Assembly: GCA_035533475.1 (NCBI GenBank)
Contig: DATLTS010000048.1
Location: forward strand, 156,928 to 220,927
Source: Mycobacteriales bacterium
GTDB taxonomy: Bacteria > Actinomycetota > Actinomycetes > DATLTS01
DNA: 64,000 nucleotides
Direction of reading: 5' to 3'
Part shown: piece by piece, positions 18,101 to 28,001 of the stretch
Layout: each line of letters starts with the position of its first letter
Position numbering within the stretch: the stretch's first letter is position 1
The notes under the pieces: generated by a model
Database searches by the model: none
What the model saw: only the letters and a program-made list of their open reading frames with translations
What the model was told of the DNA's origin: nothing
Program-made: the position numbers and the translations under genes

Positions 18101-19135
18101 ATGTTCGGGGCTGGGGTCGGCCTCAGCGGGCTGGCCGCGATCACCCGTTACGTCCGGATCGATGATGTCCTGGCCTTCGTGGTTGCTGGGTTGGCGATCG
18201 CGGTGCTGGCCACGCTCGTCGCCCGCGCGGTCGACCAGCTCGGCGACCGGTTCGGGGCGGGGGCCACGGGAGTCCTTCAGAGCGCGCTGGGAAACCTGCC
18301 CGAGTTGTTCATCGGGATCTTCGCCTTGCGTGCAGGGCTGCATACGGTCGTCGAGACCGCGATCATCGGGTCGATCCTCGGCAACGTGCTGCTGGTCTTC
18401 GGCTTGTCGGTGCTTGTCGGCGGCCTGCGTAACGGGGTGCAGCATTTCCATCCGCGGCGGGCCCGCACGATCACGGTACTCATGCTGCTGGCCGTGGCCG
18501 GCATGTTGGTGCCGAGCCTCGCGTCGTTCGTGCACTCGCCGGCGAGCCGGCACGAGGGCGCCCTGTCGATCATTACCGCGGTGGTCTTGCTCACGGTGTT
18601 TGCGGCTTCCGTCCCCGCCTCCCTGCGCCGGGGGGACCCGGCACAGGAGATCCGCAAGGCCGGTGCGGCCCCGCGCTGGTCGCCGGCGCTGGCGGTGGTC
18701 GTCCTCGCGCTGACCGCCATCTTGGCGGCACTCGTGTCCGACTGGTTCGTTCACGCGCTGACTCCGGCGATCCGGACCCTGCATATAAGCCAGGCCTTCG
18801 CCGGGTTGGTCATCGTGGCGATCGCGAGCAATGCGGTGGAAAACGCGGTCGGCGTTCGGCTCGCCGCGCGAAACGAGTCGGACTACGCGCTGTCGGTAAT
18901 CCTCAACAGCCCGGCGCAGATCGCCCTTGTGCTGGCCCCCGCGCTCGTGCTGCTGAGCCACGTCATCGGTGGGATCCCGTTCACCCTGGTCTTCTCGCCC
19001 CTGCTCGTGACGACGGTGGCGACGAGCGTCGTGGTCCTGACCTTCATCACCCTCGACGGTGAGACGGTGTGGCTCGAGGGGGCGGCCCTCGTCGGACTCT
19101 ACGTGCTCATCGCCGCCGGCTTCTGGTGGGGCTGA
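18101..19135 (+). CDS. Ca2+/H+ (CaCA superfamily) antiporter
   Basis: A 344-residue membrane protein with ten or eleven helices in two inverted halves. Each half carries an alpha-repeat: SALGNLPELFIGIFALRAG (about 65-84) and VIVAIASNAVENAVGV (about 240-255), with acidic residues that bind the cation. This matches cation/proton exchangers of the ChaA/CAX type, which extrude calcium or sodium in exchange for protons. It starts at ATG 18101. It is likely a separate transcription unit from the preceding regulator (94-base gap). Confidence 0.85.
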   Translation: MFGAGVGLSGLAAITRYVRIDDVLAFVVAGLAIAVLATLVARAVDQLGDRFGAGATGVLQSALGNLPELFIGIFALRAGLHTVVETAIIGSILGNVLLVFGLSVLVGGLRNGVQHFHPRRARTITVLMLLAVAGMLVPSLASFVHSPASRHEGALSIITAVVLLTVFAASVPASLRRGDPAQEIRKAGAAPRWSPALAVVVLALTAILAALVSDWFVHALTPAIRTLHISQAFAGLVIVAIASNAVENAVGVRLAARNESDYALSVILNSPAQIALVLAPALVLLSHVIGGIPFTLVFSPLLVTTVATSVVVLTFITLDGETVWLEGAALVGLYVLIAAGFWWG

Positions 19136-19230
19136 GCGCGGACAGCCCCGGGACGGGCTGCGGCCCGATCGATCCGGGGCTCGCCGTGACCTGGGGAACC
19201 CAGGATCGCTGAGGAGTTCGGACGATGGTT

Positions 19231-19298
19231 CGAGTGGGCGGTTTGGTCGGTGATTCGGCACGAGCCGAGCGTGGAAGATCAACCCAACCGCCCACTCG
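19231..19298. repeat. Long imperfect inverted repeat with inner hairpin upstream of secA
   Basis: The 331-base gap between the antiporter and secA holds no supported gene. Arms at 19231-19247 (CGAGTGGGCGGTTTGGT) and 19282-19298 pair over 17 bases with one mismatch. Inside, TCGGC/GCCGA (19255-19268) forms a second small stem. No T tract follows, so a classical terminator is not evident. A 13-base direct repeat, GTCGGTGATTCGG, occurs at 19246-19258 (in the structure) and again at 19384-19396. It may be a structured leader or a protein site before secA. Confidence 0.55.
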
Positions 19299-19466
19299 CC
19301 GTGGACGGCATACGGAAGCAGCTCGCCGCCGCCGGCCCGGGAGCGCTCGGCCCCTGAGGAGGCGGTGCGGCCGAACGCGCGGAGTCGGTGATTCGGTCGG
19401 GTCGGCAGCTCCGCGACATCCTTCCCGGCGATCGACTGCCGTTCGCCGGAGCTCAGCACCTACGAT

Positions 19467-22400
19467 GTGCGGGTGGTACTCGACAAGATCCTTAGGGCCG
19501 GCGAGGGCCGGCTGGTTCGCCGCCTGCGCGGCCTCGCCGACCAGGTCAATCTCATCGAGGAGGACTTCCTCGAGCTCAGCGACGCTGAACTGCGGGCGCT
19601 GACCGACGAGTACAAGAGCCGTCTCGCCGACGGAGAGACGCTGGACGACCTGTTGCCGGAGGCGTTCGCGACCGTCCGCGAGGCCGCCCGGCGCACCCTT
19701 GGCCAGCGCCACTTCGACGTCCAACTCATGGGCGGCGCGGCGCTTCACCTGGGCAATATCGCGGAAATGCGCACCGGCGAGGGCAAAACCCTCGTGTCGA
19801 CGTTACCGGCCTACCTCAACGCGCTGGTTGGCCACGGCGTGCACGTTGTCACGGTCAACGACTATCTGGCCCGACGGGACTCGGAGTGGATGGGGCGGGT
19901 GCATCGCTTCCTGGGCCTCTCGGTCGGGGTGATCCTGGGTCAGATGCCGCCGGCCGAGCGTCGCGAGGCCTACGCCTGCGACATCACCTACGGCACGAAC
20001 AACGAATTCGGCTTCGACTACCTGCGCGACAACATGGCCTGGTCGTTGGAGGAGCTCGTCCAGCGCGGCCACCCGTTCGCCGTCGTCGACGAGGTGGACT
20101 CGATCCTCATCGACGAGGCCCGTACTCCGCTGATCATCAGCGGTCCGGCTGAGCAGTCGGCCAAGTGGTACGGGGAGTTCGCTCGGATCGCCAGCCGGCT
20201 AACCGCCGAGGTCGACTACGAGGTCGATGAGAGCAAACGGACGATCGCGGTCACCGAGTCGGGGGTGGAGCGGGTCGAGGATCAGCTCGGCATCGACAAC
20301 CTTTACGAGGCGGTGAACACGCCGCTGGTCGGTTACCTGAACAATTCGCTCAAGGCGAAGGAGCTCTACCGGCTAGACCGCGACTACATCGTGACCAACG
20401 GTGAGGTGCTCATCGTCGATGAGTTCACTGGACGTGTGCTCCACGGCCGTCGTTACAACGAGGGAATGCATCAGGCGATCGAAGCCAAGGAAGGCGTCCA
20501 GATCAAGGACGAGAACCAGACCCTGGCCACGATCACGCTTCAGAACTATTTCCGGCTCTACGAAAAGTTGTCCGGAATGACCGGAACGGCGATGACCGAG
20601 GCGGCCGAGTTCGACCAGATCTACAAGCTCGGCGTCGTCACGATCCCGACCAACCGGGACATGGTCCGGATCGATCAGGCCGACGTGGTCTATAAGACCG
20701 AGGACGCGAAGTTCGACGCGGTGGTCGAGGACATCGTCGAGCGGCATGAGAAGGGCCAGCCGGTTCTCGTGGGCACGACGTCGGTGGAGAAGAGTGAGCG
20801 CCTGTCCGGGATGTTGCTGCGTCGCGGCGTTCCGCACGAGGTCCTGAACGCAAAGTTCCATGAGAAGGAGGCCATGATCGTCGCCCAGGCCGGGCGCCGA
20901 GGCGCGGTCACCGTCGCGACGAACATGGCGGGGCGAGGCACGGACATCATGCTCGGGGGGAACCCGGAATTCATGGCGGCCGCGGAACTGCGGGCCCGCG
21001 GACTGTCGCCCGTCGAGACTCCCGAGGATTACGAAGCGGCCTGGCCGGCGGCGCTGGACAAGGCCAAGGAGGCGGTCGCCGCTGAGCACGATGCCGTCGT
21101 CGGGCTCGGCGGGTTGTATGTGCTCGGTACGGAGCGGCACGAGTCCAGGCGGATCGACAACCAGTTGCGTGGGCGCTCCGGTAGGCAGGGCGACCCCGGC
21201 GAGTCGCGGTTCTACCTGTCCCTGGGCGACGACCTCATGCGCCTGTTCAATTCGAGCGCAGTCGAGACGATCATGGATCGGTTCAACCTCCCGGAGGACG
21301 TGCCGATCGAGTCCAAGATGGTGAGCCGGGCGATCCGCTCCGCGCAGACCCAGATCGAGTCGCAGAACTTCGAGATCCGCAAGAACGTCCTGAAATACGA
21401 CGAGGTCTTGAACAAGCAGCGGCACGTCATCTACGACGAGCGCCGCCAGGTTTTGCTCGGCGCCGACCTGCATGAACAGATCCAGAACATGGTCGATGAC
21501 GTGATCGCCGACTACGTCCGGGCGGCAACCAGCGAGGGCTACGCCGAGGATTGGGATCTCGACCGGCTCTGGACCGCCCTGAAGACCCTCTACCCGGTCG
21601 GAGTCAGCGCCGAGGATCTCGAGGAGCGTTCCGGTGGTGGACTGTCCGCCGCGTACCTCGAGGCGGAACTGCTCGAGGACGTCCGGGCGTCTTACGCGCG
21701 ACGCGAGGAGAACCTTGGCAGCGAGGTCATGCGTGAGCTCGAACGCCGGGTCGTAATTTCGGTCCTCGACCGTCGCTGGCGCGAGCATCTCTACGAGATG
21801 GATTACCTCCAGGAGGGGATCGGACTGCGGGCCATGGGCCAGCGCGACCCGCTCGTTGAGTACCAGCGCGAGGCGTTCGACATGTTCGCCGCGATGATGG
21901 AGGGGATCAAAGAGGAGTCCGTGGGCTTCCTGTTCAACGTCGAAGTCCAGGCCCAGGAGCCGGCCGGCGGCCCGGAACCCACGTCCCCGGACGAGACCGC
22001 AGTCGTGCCGCTCGCCGAAATCGGGATGGCGGAGGTGGGCGAGACGGACCCCGAGGAGCCGTCGGCTGCGATGGAGCCTGCACCCGCGACTACGGCCGAG
22101 TCCACGCCCGGGGCCGAGTCCACGCCCGGGGCCGAGTTCCCGCCCGGGGCCGAGTCAGATTCAGCGCCCGAGTCAGAGTCAGCGCCCGCGGCGGAGTCAG
22201 CGCCCGCGGCTGAGCCGGCCCCGTCTCCATTCCCGGTTTCAGCGGCTGCCGGGCCCGTTGTCGCCCCCCCGGTAGCGCCGAATGGCGCCGGGGCGTCTCA
22301 CGACGCCGCCGATGTTGTGAGCTCGGTGATCGGGGCGCCGCAGCGCCCGACCCAGTTGCAGTACAGCTCGCCGACCGTGGACGGCGAGGCTGGCGTCGCC

Positions 22401-22553
22401 CGGTCCTCCGGTCCTGCGTCGCGGACGGCTGTCGGTGAGGGCCCTGCGCAGGGGCAGGCCGTCGGCTCGTCTCCGGCGCGCAACGCCCCGTGCCCCTGTG
22501 GGTCCGGCAAGAAGTACAAGCGCTGCCACGGGGACCCGCGCAACCGGGGCTGA
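19467..22553 (+). CDS. secA: Preprotein translocase ATPase SecA
   Basis: A 1,028-residue motor of the Sec pathway. GTG 19467 is given; GTG 19473 would match the usual N-terminus ([11 protein letters not shown]) equally well. Motifs: Walker A MRTGEGKT near 100, [16 protein letters not shown], the DEAD-like [15 protein letters not shown], the preprotein-binding region, [12 protein letters not shown], and [17 protein letters not shown]. The C-terminus ends in the SEC-C zinc finger [14 protein letters not shown]. Before it, an acidic low-complexity linker (about 835-945) is expanded by an 18-base tandem repeat near 22095-22148. It is longer than average because of this linker. Confidence 0.97.
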   Translation: MRVVLDKILRAGEGRLVRRLRGLADQVNLIEEDFLELSDAELRALTDEYKSRLADGETLDDLLPEAFATVREAARRTLGQRHFDVQLMGGAALHLGNIAEMRTGEGKTLVSTLPAYLNALVGHGVHVVTVNDYLARRDSEWMGRVHRFLGLSVGVILGQMPPAERREAYACDITYGTNNEFGFDYLRDNMAWSLEELVQRGHPFAVVDEVDSILIDEARTPLIISGPAEQSAKWYGEFARIASRLTAEVDYEVDESKRTIAVTESGVERVEDQLGIDNLYEAVNTPLVGYLNNSLKAKELYRLDRDYIVTNGEVLIVDEFTGRVLHGRRYNEGMHQAIEAKEGVQIKDENQTLATITLQNYFRLYEKLSGMTGTAMTEAAEFDQIYKLGVVTIPTNRDMVRIDQADVVYKTEDAKFDAVVEDIVERHEKGQPVLVGTTSVEKSERLSGMLLRRGVPHEVLNAKFHEKEAMIVAQAGRRGAVTVATNMAGRGTDIMLGGNPEFMAAAELRARGLSPVETPEDYEAAWPAALDKAKEAVAAEHDAVVGLGGLYVLGTERHESRRIDNQLRGRSGRQGDPGESRFYLSLGDDLMRLFNSSAVETIMDRFNLPEDVPIESKMVSRAIRSAQTQIESQNFEIRKNVLKYDEVLNKQRHVIYDERRQVLLGADLHEQIQNMVDDVIADYVRAATSEGYAEDWDLDRLWTALKTLYPVGVSAEDLEERSGGGLSAAYLEAELLEDVRASYARREENLGSEVMRELERRVVISVLDRRWREHLYEMDYLQEGIGLRAMGQRDPLVEYQREAFDMFAAMMEGIKEESVGFLFNVEVQAQEPAGGPEPTSPDETAVVPLAEIGMAEVGETDPEEPSAAMEPAPATTAESTPGAESTPGAEFPPGAESDSAPESESAPAAESAPAAEPAPSPFPVSAAAGPVVAPPVAPNGAGASHDAADVVSSVIGAPQRPTQLQYSSPTVDGEAGVARSSGPASRTAVGEGPAQGQAVGSSPARNAPCPCGSGKKYKRCHGDPRNRG

Positions 22554-22556
22554 CCG

Positions 22557-23102
22557 TCAGCAGATCTGGAGGGCAGTGCACCTCCATCGTCCGTCGAGCC
22601 CCTCGAAACGCAAGGCCAGCGCGCGGGACCGTCGACCGAGTTCGACAAGGGCGCAGGCTTCCGCGACGCCGTCGGCCGGCTCGCTGACATGTACCGATCG
22701 GACCACGGGCCGCCGTTCCCTGCTCAGCCCTCCGATGGTCGCCTCGATGTCGTCATAGACCGCGGTCGAGGTCCAGCGCAGCAACTGGGGCGCCGCACGG
22801 GTTCCGGCGAAAACCTCTATTACGGCCTGGGCGAAACGGCTGGCCCATGGACGCGGGTCAGGCAGATCAGCCCGTGCGGTGGCTGCCGGGAGGTCCGCGT
22901 CGTCGTCGAGACCTGCGGCCGGAACCGTCCGGAGGAGAATCGCGCTGCCCGAGCGGGCAGCGAAAGGCAGGCACTGCTGCCCGGGGGCCGCCGGCCGCAG
23001 CGGCTCCGGGCGCTCGTCATCGAACGGCGGTTCGGTGGCCGGGAGCGGCAGCCGATGGATCCGAGCCGGCGGCAGTTCGGCCAGTTCGAGCAGTGCGGTC
23101 AT
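22557..23102 (-). CDS. Rv3235-family (DUF6459) protein
   Basis: A 181-residue protein, proline/arginine rich in its first 90 residues. A conserved C-terminal half follows: WASRFAQAVIEVFAGTRAAPQLLRWTS, then VRSVHVSEPADGVAEACALVELGRRSRALALRFEGLDGRWRCTALQ. This is the pattern of the actinobacterial Rv3235 family encoded near secA. The C-terminal part resembles a small cystatin/NTF2-like alpha-beta fold. Function is unknown. It converges with secA (3-base gap) and lies 18 bases after the LysM gene on the same strand. Confidence 0.75.
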   Translation of the reverse strand: MTALLELAELPPARIHRLPLPATEPPFDDERPEPLRPAAPGQQCLPFAARSGSAILLRTVPAAGLDDDADLPAATARADLPDPRPWASRFAQAVIEVFAGTRAAPQLLRWTSTAVYDDIEATIGGLSRERRPVVRSVHVSEPADGVAEACALVELGRRSRALALRFEGLDGRWRCTALQIC

Positions 23103-23120
23103 GGTCGTCCTCCTCGAAGG

Positions 23121-24002
23121 TCATTGCGGCGCACGGAGCCGCTGTCCGGGAAAGATCAGAGCCGGGTCGTCACCGACGGTGACCCGGTTCTCCGCGTACC
23201 AGCGGGGCCAGGTGCTCGCGATCGAATCAGCGTTCGCTCCGGGGCCGAGCCAACGAGCCGCAATTGACCAGAGGCTGTCGCCCGGCCGGACCAAGACCCA
23301 ATCGGTGGGGGCCGTCGGCGTGGGCCCGCGCCCGTGCTCGGGCCGGGCGGGTTCCGCCTTTCCCAGCCCCTCTGCGACCCGATGGCTCGGCGCGGTGGGT
23401 GCCCGACTCGAGTCGCGGTTCGGTGCGGGGGACATCGAGACTTGGGATCGGTTCCGGACCGGCCTCTGGATCACCGGTGCAGCCGCGTGAGTCGTCACCA
23501 CGGGCGGGCCGGTAACCGCCGCTACCGGGGTCCGATGGCTGATTCGGACCGGCGGAACGGACGGTGCCGAGGGGGACTCAGGAACCCAGCCCCCGGCATC
23601 CACCGTTGGCCAGTCCAGGCTGGGCAGGCTCGCCACCGCAGGCGCCGGAGGCGGAACATCGGCCCACGCGATCCCTCCCAGACCCGTGGCCGCGCCAGTG
23701 GTCAGCGTGGCACCCAGGGCAAGGTCGACCGCCCGACGCAAAATCGCCGGGGTGATCCGGTCAGCCACCGCCCCGGCGAGACATCCAGCCGCGCCGGGCA
23801 GCCTCGAGGCCACCGCTGTCGCGGTGCCGAGCACCAGCCAGGCGAGCCCGAGCCAACCAGCCGCGAGCGTCGCCCCGAGGACCAACGCGTCCGGCTGCCC
23901 GCTATGCAGAGCGGCGGCCGGAGATCCGGCCCAGGCAAGTGCACCGACGACACCGGCGCCGGCGAGGGCGAGGGTCACGAACTCCCGGCGGTCTGACCTC
24001 AT
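23121..24002 (-). CDS. LysM-domain membrane protein
   Basis: A 293-residue protein from ATG 24002 with a perfect GGAGGA site 6 bases upstream. Three hydrophobic helices (about 9-28, 38-66, 88-112) anchor it. A long proline/serine/alanine linker leads to a C-terminal LysM domain (about 240-290: WVLVRPGDSLWSIAARWLG ... NRVTVGDDPALIFPGQRLRAP). The LysM domain would bind peptidoglycan outside the cell. It is followed by the Rv3235-like gene, a pairing seen in other Actinobacteria. Its layout (membrane helices then LysM) is also found in the N-terminal half of the element gene at 59,357. Confidence 0.82.
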   Translation of the reverse strand: MRSDRREFVTLALAGAGVVGALAWAGSPAAALHSGQPDALVLGATLAAGWLGLAWLVLGTATAVASRLPGAAGCLAGAVADRITPAILRRAVDLALGATLTTGAATGLGGIAWADVPPPAPAVASLPSLDWPTVDAGGWVPESPSAPSVPPVRISHRTPVAAVTGPPVVTTHAAAPVIQRPVRNRSQVSMSPAPNRDSSRAPTAPSHRVAEGLGKAEPARPEHGRGPTPTAPTDWVLVRPGDSLWSIAARWLGPGANADSIASTWPRWYAENRVTVGDDPALIFPGQRLRAPQ

Positions 24003-24010
24003 AGTTATCC

Positions 24011-24050
24011 TCCGTTTAACCTCGTTTACCTTCGTACTCCTTCGGCAGAC
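24011..24050. promoter_or_regulatory. 10-bp periodic direct repeats before the LysM gene
   Basis: Successive ten-base blocks read TCCGTTTAAC, CTCGTTTACC, TTCGTACTCC and TTCGGCAGAC. The CGTTTA/CGTA core recurs once per helical turn on one face of the DNA. The array lies just upstream of the LysM ribosome site and 50-90 bases before the divergent gene at 24103. Such asymmetric direct repeats suit a protein that multimerises along DNA, for example a BldC-like factor; that link is speculative. Confidence 0.35.
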
Positions 24051-24102
24051 TCCGGTCAAGAAGGTGGCACGATGCCTGTGCATGACGTGGGGAGGAGTTC
24101 GG

Positions 24103-24657
24103 GTGCGCTGGGTGCGATTGTTCGATGACCTCGAGGGGCAGCTCGAGGCGGCGGAAGTGGCGGAGCTGCAGGCCGAGGTTGCCGATCGGAGCCGCCGAGA
24201 GGCCGCCAGGTTGCGTTTGGTGGACCGTCTGCGGGCGCACGCCGGAGCAGAGTTGAGTGTCGACTTGCCAGGGGCGGGCACGTTGCACGGTCGATTGGCG
24301 CGGGTCGGCCCAGACTGGCTGCTGCTGGCCGTCCCGACCGGTGCCGAAGTTCTGGTTCCCCTCGGCGCGCTGCTCGGGGCACGCGGCCTGACCGGTCGGG
24401 CTGCGTTCCCGGAATCCGAGGGAGTGGTCGCCAGCCGCCTCGATCTGCGGTACGCATTGCGGCTGTTGGCACGAGACCGGGTCGCCGTTACCATCGCGCT
24501 CAGCGACGGCAGCAGCGTGGCCGGCACGATCGATCGGGTCGGCATGGATTTCCTCGACTTGGCGGAGCATCCGGTCGCCGAGCCACGGCGGCAAGGTGCG
24601 GTCTGGGCCATCCGAGCCATCCCGCTGGGCGCCCTTGTCGCCGTCCGGGGAGGTTGA
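24103..24657 (+). CDS. Conserved actinobacterial protein, unrecognised (beta-rich)
   Basis: A 184-residue protein; GTG 24103 has GGAGGAG upstream. The first ~45 residues are a charged amphipathic helix (LFDDLEGQLEAAEVAELQAEVADRSRREAARL), probably a coiled coil. Two short beta-rich segments follow, AELSVDLPGAGTLHGRLARVGPDWLLL and RVAVTIALSDGSSVAGTIDRVGMDFLDLAEH. Both resemble Sm-like half-barrels with the G-x-I-x-x-V-x-x-D-F-L/W-L-L pattern. I do not recognise a named family. It is divergent from the LysM gene and precedes the SAF/CpaE pair. Confidence 0.65.
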   Translation: MRWVRLFDDLEGQLEAAEVAELQAEVADRSRREAARLRLVDRLRAHAGAELSVDLPGAGTLHGRLARVGPDWLLLAVPTGAEVLVPLGALLGARGLTGRAAFPESEGVVASRLDLRYALRLLARDRVAVTIALSDGSSVAGTIDRVGMDFLDLAEHPVAEPRRQGAVWAIRAIPLGALVAVRGG

Positions 24658-24746
24658 TGGCGCCCCCCCGGTCCATTTCGTCCACAACGTCCCTGCCGGA
24701 ACTCGACGAAGTGCGGCACGATGTCCGCTGCGAGTGAGGGGGGCCT

Positions 24747-25424
24747 GTGACCGACCTGCCGACTACACCAGCTCACCGGCTGTCGCGGCCGGCCTGGTTC
24801 GATCCGCGGCTGGTTCTGGGGGTCTGCCTGGTTCTCGTCGCCGTTGTGGTGGGGGCGCGGACCGTCGGCGCGGCCGACAACTCGACCCTGGTTTGGGCTG
24901 CTGCTCACGATCTCTCCCCGGGAGAACTGCTGGGGGCCACGGATCTCACGCCGGTGCGCGTCCGGCTCTTTGGCGCCGCCGGTTCCTACGTCAGCGCCGA
25001 CCATGCCTTCCCCGGTGGGTACGTGGTGCTCCGGCCGGTGGGCGCGCACGAACTGGTGCCGGTCGGTGCCGTGGCTCCCGACGGAACTGTTCCGGACACC
25101 CGGGTGGTGGCCGTGCCGGTCACCAGCGGCCACTATGACGAAGGGCTAGCGCCCGGGGCCGTCGTGGACGTCTACGTCACCCCGCGGGATAACGGGGCCG
25201 TCAGTGCCGCCGGCCCGACCCGGCTGGTGCTGCCGGGGGTGACGGTCACCGGTCGCGAAGGGGGCGCTCGCGGGTTCAATACGGTCACGAGCACGGTCAC
25301 AATCCTGCTCGCGGTTCCGACGGCAGCGGTGCCGCAACTCATCCGCGCGCTCGAGATCGGTGACATCGATCTCGTGGATGTTCCGGCGACCCTCATCGGT
25401 CGGCTACCTGGCGCAAGCTCGTGA
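24747..25424 (+). CDS. SAF-domain protein (CpaB-like pilus assembly)
   Basis: A 225-residue protein starting at GTG 24747 with GGGGGG upstream. One membrane helix (about 22-45) is followed by a SAF domain (about 48-115: TLVWAAAHDLSPGELLGATDLTPVRV ... GYVVLRPVGAHELVPVGAV). The C-terminal beta domain (RVVAVPVTSGHYDEGLAPGAVVDVYVT ... VTILLAVPTAAVPQLIRALEIGDIDLV) is the RcpC/CpaB pattern. CpaB proteins act in the periplasm or cell wall in Tad pilus assembly. The stop overlaps the GTG of the CpaE-like gene, supporting a pilus role. Confidence 0.75.
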   Translation: MTDLPTTPAHRLSRPAWFDPRLVLGVCLVLVAVVVGARTVGAADNSTLVWAAAHDLSPGELLGATDLTPVRVRLFGAAGSYVSADHAFPGGYVVLRPVGAHELVPVGAVAPDGTVPDTRVVAVPVTSGHYDEGLAPGAVVDVYVTPRDNGAVSAAGPTRLVLPGVTVTGREGGARGFNTVTSTVTILLAVPTAAVPQLIRALEIGDIDLVDVPATLIGRLPGASS

Positions 25425-26740
25425 CCGCACCGATCAACGTGCTCACGGCTGTGACGGACACCGGTTGGGAGACCGAACTGGTCGCGACCCTCGATGCAAC
25501 CCAGTCAGGGTTCCGGGTGATTCGACGTTGCGTGGACCTCGCAGACCTGCTGGCCACGGCCGCGGCCGGGGTGGCCCAGGTAGCGCTGATATCCGGTGAT
25601 CTTCGCCGGCTAGACGCCGATGTTGTGAGCCGCCTGGCCCGCTCCGGTGTGGCCGCCGTGGGCGTCGTGCGCTCCGGAGACCTTGCCGGCGAGCGTCGGC
25701 TGCTTGATCTGGGTGTGGTCGCGGTGGTTCCCGCGGCCGGCCCCAAATCGGAGTTGGCGGCGACGATTCGCCGGGCGGTAGCCGCGCCGCCGGCTTTGTC
25801 CAGCAGCCACGGCTGGAGCGATCCGCGGGCGATGACGGCCGATCCGCGGCCGGCCGAGCCCGGAATGCCCGAGCCCGCGCTCGGTCGGCTGGTCGCGGTC
25901 TGGGGACCTACTGGCGCGCCGGGCCGGACCACCGTGGCGGTGAACCTGGCCGCGGAAGCCGCCGGGCTCGGCGTCTCCACGGTGCTCGTCGACGCCGACT
26001 GCTACGGGGGCACCGTGGCGCCGGTGCTCGGCCTTCTCGACGAGGCGCCCGGACTTGCGGCGGCGATCCGGCAGGCGAACAGCGCCGGCCTCGACCTGCC
26101 GGGGTTGTCTGGACTCGCCGTGACCGTTGGTTCACGGTTGTGTGTGCTTACCGGCATCGCCAGGGCGCAGCGTTGGCCGGAGCTGCGGCCAACCGGTCTC
26201 GAACGCGTACTTGAGCTATGTCGCCGCCTGGCCGCACTGACGGTGGTCGACTGCGGTTTCTGCCTGGAAGACGACGAGGAGCTTGCCTTCGACACCGCCG
26301 CGCCGCGTCGCAACGGGGCCACCCTCACCGTGCTCAGCCGGGCGGACACCGTCGTCGCGGTCGGCGCGGCTGATCCGATCGGCTTGCAGCGTCTCGTGCG
26401 CGGCCTCGCCGATCTTCGGGACCTCGAGCTGGCTCGGCCGGTACTCACGGTCGTAAACCAGGTCCGGGCCGCCGCGGTTGGCGGCGGCGATCCGCGCGGG
26501 CAGATCAGGTCGGCACTGACCCGGTACGCGAAGGTTGGCGAACCCCGTTTCGTTCCGGCGGACCGGGCCGCTTGCGATCGGGCGCTTGCGGAGGGCCGGT
26601 TGCTCGCGGAGTGCGCATCCGCATCCCCAGCTCGGCTCGCGCTGCGTGAGCTTGCCGGCGAGTTGACCGGGCGTCAGGTGAGCAGCCGGCGGCCCCGGCT
26701 GCCCCGCTGGCCGCGGGCGCTTGCTCAGCGTTCGACGTAG
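25421..26740 (+). CDS. CpaE-like MinD/ParA-family ATPase
   Basis: A 439-residue protein. Residues 1-130 form a receiver-like domain without a clear phosphoacceptor context. Residues ~155-400 are a SIMIBI ATPase: the P-loop [35 protein letters not shown] (Walker A' to switch I), and VVDCGF as Walker B. The P-loop has Arg where deviant Walker motifs have Lys, a feature seen in actinobacterial members of this family. Such proteins position Tad pili or septum-site factors. The coupling to the SAF gene (GTGA) supports the pilus view. It ends 16 bases inside the convergent acyl-CoA dehydrogenase gene. Confidence 0.75.
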   Translation: MTAPINVLTAVTDTGWETELVATLDATQSGFRVIRRCVDLADLLATAAAGVAQVALISGDLRRLDADVVSRLARSGVAAVGVVRSGDLAGERRLLDLGVVAVVPAAGPKSELAATIRRAVAAPPALSSSHGWSDPRAMTADPRPAEPGMPEPALGRLVAVWGPTGAPGRTTVAVNLAAEAAGLGVSTVLVDADCYGGTVAPVLGLLDEAPGLAAAIRQANSAGLDLPGLSGLAVTVGSRLCVLTGIARAQRWPELRPTGLERVLELCRRLAALTVVDCGFCLEDDEELAFDTAAPRRNGATLTVLSRADTVVAVGAADPIGLQRLVRGLADLRDLELARPVLTVVNQVRAAAVGGGDPRGQIRSALTRYAKVGEPRFVPADRAACDRALAEGRLLAECASASPARLALRELAGELTGRQVSSRRPRLPRWPRALAQRST

Positions 26741-27930
26741 CGGCCGATCTCGCGGCGGGCAACGGTGCGCACGTGCACTTCGTCGGGACCGTCGGCGATC
26801 CGCAGCGTCCGGGCATGAGCCCACATCGAGGCCAGGGGAAAGTCGTCGCTCACCCCACCGCCGCCGTGAATCTGGATGGCTCGGTCGAGCACGGCAAGGG
26901 TAACCCGCGGCGCGATGACCTTGATCGCGGCGATCTCGGTGCGCGCGCCCCGTGAGCCCTCGCGGTCGATGAGCCACGCGGTCTTGAGGACCAGCAGCCG
27001 GGCCTGCTCGATCTCCATCCGCGACTCGGCGATCTGGGCCTGGACCACACCCTGCTCGGCGATCGGTCGGCCGAAGGCAACCCGGTCGATCGCCCGCCGG
27101 CAGGCCAGTTCGAGGCCCCGCTCGGCCATCCCGAGCGCGCGCATGCAGTGGTGGATCCGCCCGGGGCCCAGCCGGGCCTGAGCGATGCCGAAACCGCCGC
27201 CCTCTTCGCCGACCAGGTTGGACGCTGGGACCCGCACGTCTCGGAAGACCACTTCGCAATGGCCGGCCTGGTCCTGGTAGCCGTAGACGGGGAGCGCCCG
27301 GACCACCTCCACGCCGGGCGTATCGGTCGGAACCAGGACCATGGACTGTTGGCGGTGCGGTGACGCCCCCGGGTCCGTCTTCCCCATTACGATCATGATT
27401 CGGCAGCGCGGGTCGGCTACACCGGAGATCCACCACTTCCGCCCGTTGATCACGTAATCGTCGCCGTCGCGCACGATGGATGTGGCGATGTTCGTCGCGT
27501 CGCTCGAGGCGACGTCCGGCTCGGTCATGGCGAAGGCGGAACGGATCTCGCCGTCGAGCAGCGGACGCAGCCACCGCTCCTTCTGCTCGGCTGTGCCGAA
27601 CATATGGAGCACTTCCATGTTGCCGGTGTCCGGTGCGGCGCAGTTCAGTGCTTCGGGCGCGATGTGCGGGGAACGGCCGGTGAGCTCCGCGAGGATGGCG
27701 TAGTCGAGGTTGGACAATCCCGACAGATCGGGCAGGAAAAGGTTCCAGAGCCCACGTGAGCGAGCCTCGAGTTTGAGCTCCTCGACGATCGGCGGCAACT
27801 CGTGGTCGCCGTGGGCGCGGGTGCCCCGCCACGCCGCGTAGACCGGCTCTGCCGGATAGACGTGGGATTCCATGAAGTCCTGTAGCCGTTTGAGGTGGTC
27901 CTCCGCTACGGCGGACAGCGCGAAATCCAT
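26725..27930 (-). CDS. Acyl-CoA dehydrogenase (ACAD10/11-like)
   Basis: A 401-residue FAD enzyme that oxidises acyl-CoA to enoyl-CoA. The ATG at 27930 is preceded by GGAGAC. Features: a helical N-terminal domain, [15 protein letters not shown] and WWISG for FAD/substrate binding, the mid beta-domain, and the C-terminal four-helix bundle with the RVAFGRPI and [15 protein letters not shown] motifs. The [24 protein letters not shown] segment matches long ACAD11-type members. It diverges from a HAD hydrolase gene with 71 bases between them. The substrate chain is unknown. Confidence 0.9.
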   Translation of the reverse strand: MDFALSAVAEDHLKRLQDFMESHVYPAEPVYAAWRGTRAHGDHELPPIVEELKLEARSRGLWNLFLPDLSGLSNLDYAILAELTGRSPHIAPEALNCAAPDTGNMEVLHMFGTAEQKERWLRPLLDGEIRSAFAMTEPDVASSDATNIATSIVRDGDDYVINGRKWWISGVADPRCRIMIVMGKTDPGASPHRQQSMVLVPTDTPGVEVVRALPVYGYQDQAGHCEVVFRDVRVPASNLVGEEGGGFGIAQARLGPGRIHHCMRALGMAERGLELACRRAIDRVAFGRPIAEQGVVQAQIAESRMEIEQARLLVLKTAWLIDREGSRGARTEIAAIKVIAPRVTLAVLDRAIQIHGGGGVSDDFPLASMWAHARTLRIADGPDEVHVRTVARREIGRYVER

Positions 27931-28001
27931 GGTGGTCTCCTTGGGTCGCCGAAGTCCGCAGTCTTGCATCCCGCCGACCAGCCCGCCGCTAGCATCCCGG
28001 G

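Noticed and set aside
19225..19300. A GGTTCGAGTGGG-like segment checked as a tRNA T-loop
   Set aside because: No acceptor stem, anticodon arm or CCA-proximal pairing fits; the bases belong to the long inverted repeat.
19107..19748. A 213-codon minus-strand frame and a 125-codon plus-strand frame in the gap before secA
   Set aside because: Both run into the secA coding region on the wrong strand or frame, lack ribosome sites and show no domain; the structured repeat explains the local pattern better.
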